Shown: positions 1 through 5,416 of the stretch, in pieces
How the letters are laid out: each line of letters starts with the position of its first letter
How positions within the stretch are numbered: the stretch's first letter is position 1
Assembly (NCBI GenBank): GCA_002428885.1
Contig: DIYE01000343.1
Span: 1-5,416, forward strand
Direction of reading: 5' to 3'
Source: Alphaproteobacteria bacterium UBA6062
GTDB lineage: Bacteria; Pseudomonadota; Alphaproteobacteria; Sneathiellales; Sneathiellaceae
Length of the DNA stretch: 5,416 nt
The notes under the pieces: generated by a model
What the model saw: the letters and a program-made list of their open reading frames with translations, nothing else
Database searches by the model: none
Told to the model about the DNA's origin: nothing
Made by a program: the position numbers and the translations under genes

Positions 1-536
1 CGCCGGCAGAGAAATATATCTTCACCCTGACCTTCGTTGTTGTTCTCGCCATTCTCGCCAAAAATCTGGTGCGGAGCCATATTGGACGTGGCTGGATGGC
101 GATCCGGGATATGGATATTGCGGCTGAAATCATCGGCTTCAAGCCGCTGCAGACCAAGCTGTCCGCTTTTGCCGTAAGCTCCTTTTTCTGCGGTATCGCG
201 GGTGCACTCTGGGCCTTTGTTCATCTTGGAACCGTGGAGCCGGAAGCCTTTAACATCAACCGCTCCTTCGCCATCCTGTTTATGGTGATTATCGGCGGTA
301 TGGGCAGTATTCTCGGATCCTTTATCGGCGCGGCCTTTATCACTCTGCTGCCGATCTTCCTGAACAATGTTCCGCCGCTTATCGGCTGGAATATCGGTGT
401 GGACATGGTTGCCCACCTTGAGTTCATGATTTTCGGTGTGCTGATCATCTTTTTCTTGATTGTCGAGCCGCACGGGCTCGCGCGTCTATGGACTATTGGT
501 AAGGAAAAACTGAGATCCTGGCCATTTCCATATTGA
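1..536 (+). CDS. livM: LivM-type branched-chain amino acid ABC transporter permease (5'-truncated, C-terminal part)
   Basis: This is an inner-membrane permease of the HAAT/Liv ABC importer family. The frame is open from base 3 to the TGA at 534-536, giving about 177 C-terminal residues; family members usually run to about 300-400, so the start lies upstream of the window. The sequence shows the LivM cytoplasmic coupling-loop signature GRGWMAIRDMDIAAEIIG (from about base 84), which contacts the ATPases. It is followed by several hydrophobic spans, including AFAVSSFFCGIAGALWAF, a glycine-rich pair around VIIGGMGSILGSFIGAAF, and a last span LEFMIFGVLIIFFLIVEP. The tail EPHGLARLW...LRSWPFPY matches, from memory, LivM proteins in clusters that carry a CoA ligase. 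A GTG at 69 inside the frame is not the start, because the membrane span encoded before it belongs to the same protein. The binding protein follows after 114 bases, consistent with one operon. Substrate is unknown; the family name gives amino acids only as a default. Confidence 0.93.
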   Translation, partial: PAEKYIFTLTFVVVLAILAKNLVRSHIGRGWMAIRDMDIAAEIIGFKPLQTKLSAFAVSSFFCGIAGALWAFVHLGTVEPEAFNINRSFAILFMVIIGGMGSILGSFIGAAFITLLPIFLNNVPPLIGWNIGVDMVAHLEFMIFGVLIIFFLIVEPHGLARLWTIGKEKLRSWPFPY

Positions 537-650
537 TCTGTTGCCAAAAGGCGGCCAGAGTTGTGCTCTGGCCCTCTTCGGGCGATGGAAAATTATCTCT
601 TGGCGGTATGGAACCGCAATAACAGCAAGAGTCATTCTGGGAGGAAAGAT
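537..650 (+). promoter_or_regulatory. Intergenic leader of the binding-protein gene with small hairpins
   Basis: The gap between the permease and the binding protein contains a perfect 8-bp stem, GGCCAGAG (553-560) with CTCTGGCC (566-573), around a 5-base loop. It also contains a 4-bp stem GCCC (571-574)/GGGC (580-583) that shares three bases with the first, and a 5-bp stem GCGGT (603-607)/ACCGC (613-617). No T-run follows any of them, so none reads as a classical terminator. In operons of this kind such structures can stabilise or adjust the message for the abundantly needed binding protein; that role is an inference here. I could not find a convincing -35/-10 pair in this gap. Confidence 0.4.
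639..645 (+). promoter_or_regulatory. Ribosome binding site of the binding-protein gene
   Basis: GGGAGGA lies 5 bases before the ATG at 651. It decides the start: the frame stays open upstream to a TTG at 561, but the extra 30 residues have no ribosome site in front, would run through the hairpin region, and would bury the signal peptide. Confidence 0.8.
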
Positions 651-1967
651 ATGAGTTTGAAGAAATTTGTACTCGGTGCTTTGGGAGCGGCAGTTGTCGC
701 AGCTCCGTTTGCTGCACCGGCTCCGGCTTTGGCGGAAGATACTCTGTACCTGCCGAAACTGGTTTATCGTACAGGCCCGTTTGCTCCGGGCGGTATTCCG
801 ACAGCCAATGGTGCGGTTGACTATTGGGCCATGATCAATGAGCGCGACGGCGGCGTAAACGGCGCTAAAGTGATCGTTGAAGAATGCGAGTTTGGTTACA
901 ACACTGACCGTGGTGTTGAATGCTACGAACGGACCAAGAATAAAAACGGCGGCGGCCTGATTTATCAGCCTTACTCCACAGGTGTGACATACGCCCTTGC
1001 TGACCGGACACGGACGGACAAAATTCCGCTTCTGACCATGGGTTATGGTCGTGCTGATGCCGGTGTGGGTACGGCCTTCCCTTGGGTCTTCCCGCTGATG
1101 ACCAACTATTGGGGTCAGGCCACAGGCATTATGAAATATATGGCCGGTGAAGAAGGCGGCATGGACAAGATGAAAGACAAGACCATTGCGCTTGTTTATC
1201 TTGATATCGCTTACGGTAAAGAATCCATTCCGATTTTCCGGAACATGTCCGAAAAATTCGGCTTCAAGCTGAAAGAATATCCGGTTGTCTTCCCGGGTCT
1301 CGAGCAGAAAGCAACCTGGCTGCAGATCCGTCGCGCCAAGCCTGACTATATTGTCATGTGGGGCTGGGGTGTCATGAACCAGACAGCCATTAAGGAAGCT
1401 GCCAAAATCAAGTTCCCGGCCGAAAAATTCATCGGTAACTGGTGGGCCGGTGCCGAACAGGACACTATTCCTGCCGGTAAAGCTGCTGTCGGCTACAAAG
1501 CTGCTGCATTTGGTCAGCCCGGTAAAGAGTTTCCGGTCATCCAGGACATCATGAAACATGTCTATGGCAAAGGAAATGGCAAGGGTAAAGACAATGTCGG
1601 TCAGGCTCTGTATAACCGTGCTGTTCTGACACAGACCGTTATCCATGCCGGTATCCTGGCAGCCCAGGAAAAATTCGGTGTGAAAGCTATCTCTGCCGAG
1701 CAGCTTCGCTGGGGCATGGAAAATCTTGTTATGGATGATGCCATGGCAACCAAGCTTGGTGTTAAAGGCATGGCTCCGAACCTGAAGCCAAACTGTGCCG
1801 ATCACATCGGTGGCGGTTCCTTCTACATCCAGCAGTGGGACGGTAAGAAATGGAACAAAGTGTCCGACACTCTGACTCCAATGGAAGACCTGATCCTGCC
1901 GGCCATGCAGGATTCTGCCAGCAAATACCTGAAGGAAAAAGGTCTGGACGCTGCTTCCTGCAGCTAA
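651..1967 (+). CDS. Periplasmic substrate-binding protein of a Liv/HAAT-type ABC transporter
   Basis: A 438-residue periplasmic ligand receptor (Peripla_BP_6 / LivJ-LivK type) that would deliver substrate to the membrane permeases. Residues 1-28 form a classical Sec signal peptide: KK at 4-5, a hydrophobic alanine-rich core, and an Ala-Leu-Ala cleavage site before Glu29. The mature part opens with LVYRTGPFAPGGIPTANG, the usual first strand and ligand loop, and continues with DYWAMINERDGGVNG, typical of the fold. A second lobe is visible from about TIALVYLDIAYGKE. Four cysteines are present (79, 91, 382, 437); 79 and 91 sit about where LivJ has its N-lobe disulfide. It is longer than E. coli LivJ (mature about 344 residues) and rich in Trp/Tyr (MWGWG, NWWAG), so a non-standard ligand is likely. 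The Gly/Lys-rich stretch GKGNGKGKDN looks like a surface loop. It sits between permease and LivF ATPase genes, 36 bases from the latter. Family is secure; ligand is unknown. Confidence 0.92.
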   Translation: MSLKKFVLGALGAAVVAAPFAAPAPALAEDTLYLPKLVYRTGPFAPGGIPTANGAVDYWAMINERDGGVNGAKVIVEECEFGYNTDRGVECYERTKNKNGGGLIYQPYSTGVTYALADRTRTDKIPLLTMGYGRADAGVGTAFPWVFPLMTNYWGQATGIMKYMAGEEGGMDKMKDKTIALVYLDIAYGKESIPIFRNMSEKFGFKLKEYPVVFPGLEQKATWLQIRRAKPDYIVMWGWGVMNQTAIKEAAKIKFPAEKFIGNWWAGAEQDTIPAGKAAVGYKAAAFGQPGKEFPVIQDIMKHVYGKGNGKGKDNVGQALYNRAVLTQTVIHAGILAAQEKFGVKAISAEQLRWGMENLVMDDAMATKLGVKGMAPNLKPNCADHIGGGSFYIQQWDGKKWNKVSDTLTPMEDLILPAMQDSASKYLKEKGLDAASCS

Positions 1968-1985
1968 GATCTGACGGTAACTTTT

Positions 1986-1995
1986 AAAGAGAGAG
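1986..1995 (+). promoter_or_regulatory. Ribosome binding site of the LivF-type gene
   Basis: The purine run AAAGAGAGAG ends 8 bases before the ATG at 2004. A TTG two codons earlier (1998) is in frame but only 2 bases after this run, so ATG 2004 is the better start. Confidence 0.5.
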
Positions 1996-2003
1996 TCTTG
2001 CTC

Positions 2004-2819
2004 ATGAGTGCGTCAAGCAGCCCCCTTCTGCGGGTCAATAATATCGAGGTCATTTATGACCATGTTATCCTGGTCCTGAAAGGGGTCTCACTGGAAGTGA
2101 CCGAGGGGAGTATTGTCTCCATCCTCGGCGCGAACGGTGCGGGCAAGACGACCTCTTTGAAAGCCATTTCGAACCTCCTCCGCTCCGAGCGCGGGGAGGT
2201 TACGAAAGGCAGTATTGAATATGAAGGTCGGGACATTACCGAAAAATCCCCGGCTGAACTGGTCACGGAAGGTGTTATCCAGGTGATGGAAGGTCGTCAC
2301 TGTTTTGAACATCTGACGGTTGAAGAAAATCTTCTGACCGGCGCCTATACCCGTAAGGGAGGCCGCGCGGTCATCAATGAAGAGCTTGAAAAAGTCTATC
2401 ACTATTTTCCGCGGCTGAAAGAGCGCCGGACATCTCAGGCCGGTTACATATCCGGTGGTGAGCAGCAGATGGTGGCCGTTGGTCGCGCGCTGATGGCCCA
2501 GCCGAAACTCATCCTGCTGGACGAACCCTCCATGGGTCTCGCGCCGCAGTTGGTGGAGGAAATTTTTGAAATTGTAAAACGCTTGAATGAAGAAACAGGT
2601 GTGAGCTTCCTGGTTGCTGAACAGAACGCGACCATTGCCCTGAAATACGCCCATTACGGTTACATTCTTGAAAATGGCCGTGTTGTGATGGATGGCGCTG
2701 CGGCGGATCTGTCCAACAATGAGGACGTGAAGGAATTCTATCTGGGGCTCGGCGGTGACGGCCGCAAAAGCTTCAAGGATGTGAAGCATTACCGCCGGCG
2801 CAAACGCTGGCTCGCGTAA
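2004..2819 (+). CDS. livF: LivF-type ABC transporter ATP-binding protein
   Basis: A 271-residue cytoplasmic ATPase subunit that powers the Liv-type importer together with a LivG partner presumably encoded upstream. Visible motifs in order: Walker A GANGAGKT at 42-49, Q-loop Gln93 in VIQVMEGRHCF, ABC signature ISGGEQQ at 149-155, Walker B LILLDEP at 169-175, D-loop region SMGLAP, and EQN at 206-208. In LivF proteins EQN normally stands where other ABC ATPases carry the switch histidine, so the missing His is a family trait rather than a defect. E. coli LivF is 237 residues. The extra length here is mainly a basic C-terminal tail after FYLGLG, ending RKSFKDVKHYRRRKRWLA, a trait I associate with LivF proteins that neighbour CoA-ligase genes. 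It lies 36 bases after the binding-protein gene and 48 bases before the ligase gene, consistent with one transcript. LivF is preferred over LivG because of the overall length, EQN and the EGRH...F segment after the Q-loop. Confidence 0.93.
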   Translation: MSASSSPLLRVNNIEVIYDHVILVLKGVSLEVTEGSIVSILGANGAGKTTSLKAISNLLRSERGEVTKGSIEYEGRDITEKSPAELVTEGVIQVMEGRHCFEHLTVEENLLTGAYTRKGGRAVINEELEKVYHYFPRLKERRTSQAGYISGGEQQMVAVGRALMAQPKLILLDEPSMGLAPQLVEEIFEIVKRLNEETGVSFLVAEQNATIALKYAHYGYILENGRVVMDGAAADLSNNEDVKEFYLGLGGDGRKSFKDVKHYRRRKRWLA

Positions 2820-2867
2820 GCGCTCGGCCGGCTTAGTACCAAAATTAACAGTTAAGAAGAGAATCCG

Positions 2868-4115
2868 ATGACAGGCGTTGGCAAATATTACGACGAACTG
2901 GAAACCCGGGATCCTGCAACCCGTGCTGCTGAACAAATCAAGGCCCTGCAGGAACAGATTGCCTATGCCAAGGCAAATTCCGATTATTTCGGAAGGTTGC
3001 TGAAGGATGTAGACCCGGCGGCGATCACCTCCATGGAAGCACTGGCAGCTTTGCCGGTAACCCGCAAATCAGATCTGATCGATCATCAGAAATCCAACCC
3101 GCCGCTTGGCGGATTGAATGCCGAGCCTGTTGGCGAGGTTGCCAATGTCTTTATGTCTCCGGGCCCGATTTATGAACCGGGGCAGAAGATCAGGGATTAT
3201 TTCAGGATGGGCCGTGCCATGTGGGCGGCAGGCTTTCGCCCCGGAGATCTGGTCTATAATACCTTCTCCTATCATATGACCCCGGCGGGCCACATGATGG
3301 AAAGCGGCGCCCAGGCGGTTGGCTGTCCTGTTTTCCCGGCCGGTATCGGCAATACGGAAATGCAGATTGAAGCCATCCAGACCCTGAAGCCGCGTGCTTA
3401 TGTCGGAACACCCTCTTTCCTGAAGATCCTGCTGGAAAAAGGGAAGGAAGCCGGTGCTGATATGTCCTCTATCAAGGTGGCTAGTGTCGGCGGTGAAGCT
3501 TTACCTCCTTCTCTGCGTCAAGCTCTGCAGGATCTGGGCGTAGAGCTGGTGATCCAGTCCTACGGCACGGCGGATCTGGGACTGATTGCCTACGAGACGG
3601 AAGCCATGGAAGGCATGACCATTGACGAAGGCGTCATTGTGGAAATCGTGCGGCCTGGAACCGGCGATCCGGTTGCACCGGGCGAAGTTGGTGAAGTTGT
3701 CGTGACCAGCTTTAACAAAACCTATCCGCTGATTCGGTTCGGGACAGGCGATATGTCTGCCCTGATGGAAGACGGCAGCACGTGCGGTCGGACCGGTCCA
3801 AGGATCAAGGGCTGGATGGGCCGGGCGGATCAGACAGCCAAGGTGAAAGGCATGTTTGTCCATCCGGGACAGGTTGTATCCGTTCAGAAACGCCATGACG
3901 AGGTCAAGAAGGTTCGTCTGGTGGTGACCAATGAGAATAATGTGGACGCCATGACGCTTCAATGTGAAGTGGAGGGCGAAAATGATGATTTGAAAGCGGC
4001 CATCGAAGCTTCCGTTCAGAGCCTTTGTAAGGTGCGTGGCGGTGTGGAATTTGTTGCTGTTGGCAGCTTGGCGAATGACGGCAAGGTGATTGACGACGCC
4101 AGAAGCTATGAATAA
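2868..4115 (+). CDS. PaaK-family (phenylacetate-CoA ligase-like) AMP-forming CoA ligase
   Basis: A 415-residue cytoplasmic adenylate-forming enzyme of the phenylacetate-CoA ligase family (about 430-450 residues in classical PaaK). By family it would join a carboxylic acid to CoA using ATP. Supporting features: N-terminal helices ending LPVTRKSDL (about 62-70), as in PaaK; the segment SYGTADLG (231-238), the A5 region with Asp236 where Glu is usual; RFGTGD (290-295), the A7 region with ribose-binding Asp295; GRADQTAKVKGMFVHP (318-333), the A8 hinge region; and DGK (404-406), whose Lys406 fits the C-terminal catalytic lysine. The A3 phosphate loop is odd: SSGTTG is replaced by MSPGPIYEPG (96-105). 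I recall related proteins with a similar SPGPIYEP segment, so it looks like a subfamily mark rather than a mutation. A purine-rich site AAGAAGAGAA (2854-2863) precedes ATG 2868. It is the last gene of the transporter operon, so its acid substrate is plausibly the imported compound or a product of it. 'Phenylacetate' should not be taken literally. Confidence 0.88.
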   Translation: MTGVGKYYDELETRDPATRAAEQIKALQEQIAYAKANSDYFGRLLKDVDPAAITSMEALAALPVTRKSDLIDHQKSNPPLGGLNAEPVGEVANVFMSPGPIYEPGQKIRDYFRMGRAMWAAGFRPGDLVYNTFSYHMTPAGHMMESGAQAVGCPVFPAGIGNTEMQIEAIQTLKPRAYVGTPSFLKILLEKGKEAGADMSSIKVASVGGEALPPSLRQALQDLGVELVIQSYGTADLGLIAYETEAMEGMTIDEGVIVEIVRPGTGDPVAPGEVGEVVVTSFNKTYPLIRFGTGDMSALMEDGSTCGRTGPRIKGWMGRADQTAKVKGMFVHPGQVVSVQKRHDEVKKVRLVVTNENNVDAMTLQCEVEGENDDLKAAIEASVQSLCKVRGGVEFVAVGSLANDGKVIDDARSYE

Positions 4116-4125
4116 ACAGCCCGGG

Positions 4126-4151
4126 TGAGCCTCGGTTCATCTGTCGGCTCA
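4126..4151 (+). repeat. Short inverted repeat before the terminator
   Basis: TGAGCC (4126-4131) and GGCTCA (4146-4151) are perfectly complementary around a 14-base loop, just after the ligase stop codon and 8 bases before the terminator stem. It may form a weak accessory hairpin at the message 3' end. A 6-bp repeat of this kind could also arise by chance. Confidence 0.3.
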
Positions 4152-4159
4152 AGCTTGCG

Positions 4160-4205
4160 AGAAGGAGAACATTCCTGTAGTCAGGGAATGTTCTCCTTCT
4201 TTTTT
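4160..4205 (+). terminator. Strong rho-independent terminator closing the transporter-ligase operon
   Basis: The arms AGAAGGAGAACATTCC (4160-4175) and GGAATGTTCTCCTTCT (4185-4200) form a perfect 16-bp stem. The 9 bases between them can add two inner pairs (TG 4176-4177 with CA 4182-4183) by bulging G4184. A run of six T (4200-4205) follows at once. It lies 44 bases after the ligase stop. The opposite strand has no T-run beyond the stem, so it terminates only + strand transcripts. It ends 16 bases before the ccmA ATG, which separates the two transcription units. Confidence 0.93.
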
Positions 4206-4206
4206 G

Positions 4207-4212
4207 GATAAT
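4207..4212 (+). promoter_or_regulatory. Candidate -10 element for ccmA
   Basis: GATAAT matches the TATAAT consensus at 5 of 6 bases and lies directly after the terminator T-run. Transcription would start around 4219-4222, at or next to the ccmA ATG. No good -35 element is seen at the right distance: the bases 15-18 upstream are GGGAAT-like and lie inside the terminator stem. This is a weak call resting on position and one hexamer. Confidence 0.25.
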
Positions 4213-4221
4213 CGGATACGC

Positions 4222-4842
4222 ATGACCCTTCGCGCGGAAAATCTCAGTTGCATTCGGCAGGACCGACTGATCTTCCAGAAGCTGTCCTTTTCTGTTGAAC
4301 CGGGTTCCGTCTTATGGATCAAAGGAAAGAACGGTGCGGGCAAATCATCCCTCCTGAGAATGATCGCCGGTCTTCTGAAGCCTTTTTCGGGACATGTCTA
4401 CTGGCAGGAAAAAGATGTTCGGAAGGAGCCGGACGGTTATACCGGGTGTTTTCAGTATATCGGTCATCAGGATGCTTTGAAGCCAGTGATGAGTGTTGAA
4501 GAGAATATCCGTTTCTGGAACCGGTTGGCCGGTCAGGGAGATGTGGCCAAGGCCCTTGATGATTTCGAACTGACGCATCTTCGGGCGACACCCGCCCGTA
4601 TTCTCTCCGCCGGTCAGAAAAAAAGGACCAATTTGGCGCGCCTGGTGGCCGCCCCTTCTTCCCTGTGGCTTCTGGATGAGCCGGTCAGTTCCCTGGATAT
4701 CCATTATATTGACCTGTTTCGGGAGCGGCTGGTCTCTCATGTGGCGGAAGGGGGCATGGCCCTGCTGGCGACCCATCAGGATCTTGGCTTGGACAAGGTG
4801 GATATTCTGGATCTCGACAGTTTCGAGAAGGAAATCCCATGA
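4222..4842 (+). CDS. ccmA: CcmA, heme exporter ATP-binding protein (cytochrome c biogenesis)
   Basis: A 206-residue cytoplasmic ABC ATPase of the CcmABCD complex (cytochrome c maturation System I). By family knowledge its ATP hydrolysis drives release of holo-CcmE carrying heme on the periplasmic side. Length fits CcmA (about 200-215). Visible motifs: Walker A GKNGAGKS at 35-42, the CcmA-type Q-loop segment YIGHQDALKP at 79-88, signature LSAGQKKR at 128-135, Walker B LWLLDEP at 148-154, D-loop SSLD at 156-159, and switch histidine His185 in ATHQDL. ATG 4222 gives the normal CcmA N-terminus (MTLRAENLSC). An in-frame TTG at 4204 lies in the terminator T-run and is rejected as a start. The ribosome site is poor, only GGA at 4214-4216, which fits either weak initiation or a leaderless message. 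Its stop codon overlaps the ccmB start (ATGA 4839-4842). Identity is well supported by the motifs and by ccmB following. Confidence 0.95.
   Translation: MTLRAENLSCIRQDRLIFQKLSFSVEPGSVLWIKGKNGAGKSSLLRMIAGLLKPFSGHVYWQEKDVRKEPDGYTGCFQYIGHQDALKPVMSVEENIRFWNRLAGQGDVAKALDDFELTHLRATPARILSAGQKKRTNLARLVAAPSSLWLLDEPVSSLDIHYIDLFRERLVSHVAEGGMALLATHQDLGLDKVDILDLDSFEKEIP
4828..4832 (+). promoter_or_regulatory. Ribosome binding site of ccmB inside the end of ccmA
   Basis: AAGGA lies 6 bases before the ATG at 4839 and within the last codons of ccmA. It supports that ATG as the ccmB start and allows coupled translation through the ATGA overlap. Confidence 0.65.
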
Positions 4843-5416
4843 CCGGTTTCCTGGTTATTCTGAAGCGTGATCTGCAGTTGGCCGTCCGACAGGGCAGTGC
4901 GCTGACCATGACATTGTCCTTTTTTGTGATTGCCGTAACCCTGTTTCCGCTCGGTGTCGGCCCTGAACTTTCCGTTCTCGCCCGGATCGGGCCGGGCGTT
5001 CTCTGGGTCGGGGCTTTACTGTCCTGCCTGCTGACGCTGGATCGTATTTTCCAGGCTGATTTTGAGGACGGATCGCTGGATCAGCTTATGCTGTCCCGCC
5101 TGCCGGTGGAAATGACGGTTCTCGCCAAAACCGTTGCCCACTGGTTGTCTTCCATCGTGCCGTTGATCCTGATCACACCCATATTAGGTATTTCCCTTAA
5201 CATGCCCATCGATAGTCTGGGCGTCATGGTCCTGTCTCTGTTACTGGGATCACCGGTTCTCAGTCTGATTGGCGGGGTCGGCGCGGCGTTGACCGTTGGT
5301 ATGCGGCGGGGCGGTGTCCTGTTGTCTCTACTGGTACTGCCGCTCTATATTCCGGTATTGATATTTGGCGTTGCGGCGGTAGAGGCAGCGATTGCGCTGC
5401 TTCCAACAGCACCGCA
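4839..5416 (+). CDS. ccmB: CcmB, heme exporter membrane protein (3'-truncated by window end)
   Basis: An inner-membrane subunit of the CcmABCD complex and partner of CcmA. The frame is open from ATG 4839 to the window end, giving 192 residues of a protein that is usually about 220. Family-typical segments are clear: an N-terminal RDLQLAVRQG (10-19), then FFVIAVTLFPLGVGPE (28-43), ARIGPGVLWVGALLSCLLTLDRIFQADFEDGSLDQL, which spans the conserved region after the first membrane span (48-83), LAKTVAHWL (95-103), and near the end RRGGVLLSLLVLPLYIPVLIFG (156-177). Five membrane spans are apparent by eye within the visible part, out of the six expected. The start overlaps the ccmA stop by four bases. 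ccmC is the usual next gene, but it lies beyond the window and cannot be confirmed. Confidence 0.95.
   Translation, partial: MTGFLVILKRDLQLAVRQGSALTMTLSFFVIAVTLFPLGVGPELSVLARIGPGVLWVGALLSCLLTLDRIFQADFEDGSLDQLMLSRLPVEMTVLAKTVAHWLSSIVPLILITPILGISLNMPIDSLGVMVLSLLLGSPVLSLIGGVGAALTVGMRRGGVLLSLLVLPLYIPVLIFGVAAVEAAIALLPTAP

Noticed and set aside
486..1805. A long antisense open frame (about 439 codons) opposite the binding-protein gene
   Set aside because: It mirrors a well-supported gene with signal peptide, family motifs and a good ribosome site. The antisense product has no recognisable domain, and long antisense frames arise from the codon bias of the real gene.
2622..2630. Missing switch histidine in the LivF-type ATPase (EQN at residues 206-208)
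   Set aside because: EQN at this place is normal for LivF proteins, so this is not evidence of an inactive ATPase.
2088..2936. A 282-codon antisense open frame across livF and the following gap
   Set aside because: It covers all the ABC ATPase motifs on the + strand and its own translation shows no family features. It is treated as a shadow.
4090..4118. TTGACG (4090-4095) with TAAACA 17 bases downstream as a ccmA promoter
   Set aside because: The TTGACG lies in conserved coding sequence for the ligase C-terminus (VIDD), the -10 match is poor, and the RNA would have to pass the strong terminator.
4162..4167. AAGGAG in the left arm of the terminator as a ribosome binding site
   Set aside because: No ATG, GTG or TTG follows at a usable distance, and it is 54 bases from the ccmA start. 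It is part of the stem.
4168..4193. GAGAACATTC...GAATGTTCTC as an operator (LexA-like GAAC...GTTC)
   Set aside because: The alphaproteobacterial LexA box is a direct GTTC-N7-GTTC repeat, which is absent. The symmetry is fully explained by the terminator stem and T-run.
4125..4211. A possible 28-codon peptide starting GTG at 4125 and ending TAA at 4209-4211, running through the terminator
   Set aside because: It has no ribosome site, its codons are dictated by the hairpin arms, and there is no sign of coding constraint.

Overview
The window looks like ordinary chromosomal DNA from an alphaproteobacterium of moderate GC (roughly 50-55% by eye). This is inferred from protein style: a LivM, substrate-binding protein, LivF and PaaK-like ligase cluster of a type I associate with Rhodospirillales, Sneathiella or Kiloniella-like bacteria, followed by the cytochrome c maturation genes ccmA and ccmB. 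I cannot fix a genus from the sequence alone. All genes are on the + strand and no mobile element, CRISPR array, tRNA or rRNA is visible.

Region 1 (1-4205) is the 3' part of a high-affinity branched-chain amino acid type (HAAT/Liv) ABC transporter operon. In order it holds the C-terminal half of a LivM-type permease (1-536, cut by the window edge), a 114-base gap with a small perfect hairpin, a periplasmic substrate-binding protein with a clear signal peptide (651-1967), a LivF-type ATPase with an unusual basic C-terminal tail (2004-2819), and a PaaK-family AMP-forming acyl/aryl-CoA ligase (2868-4115). The operon closes with a very strong intrinsic terminator (4160-4205). The LivH, LivG and remaining LivM parts are presumably upstream, outside the window. 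Inference: the transporter imports an organic acid or an amino-acid-like compound, and the ligase activates it, or a product of it, to a CoA thioester. The true substrate is not readable from sequence, and 'branched-chain amino acid' is only the family label.

Region 2 (4206-5416) begins a separate unit. ccmA (4222-4842) encodes the ATPase of the CcmABCD heme-handling exporter, and ccmB (from 4839, cut by the window end) encodes its membrane partner. The two overlap by ATGA, which suggests translational coupling. ccmA begins only 16 bases after the terminator's T-run. It must therefore be expressed by read-through, or from a promoter embedded in or next to the terminator. A GATAAT box at 4207-4212 would place the transcription start almost on the ATG, giving a leaderless message.

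I do not see a new multi-gene system here. The points most worth a second look are the ligase's non-canonical nucleotide-binding loop in a transporter operon, and the tight terminator/ccmA junction.
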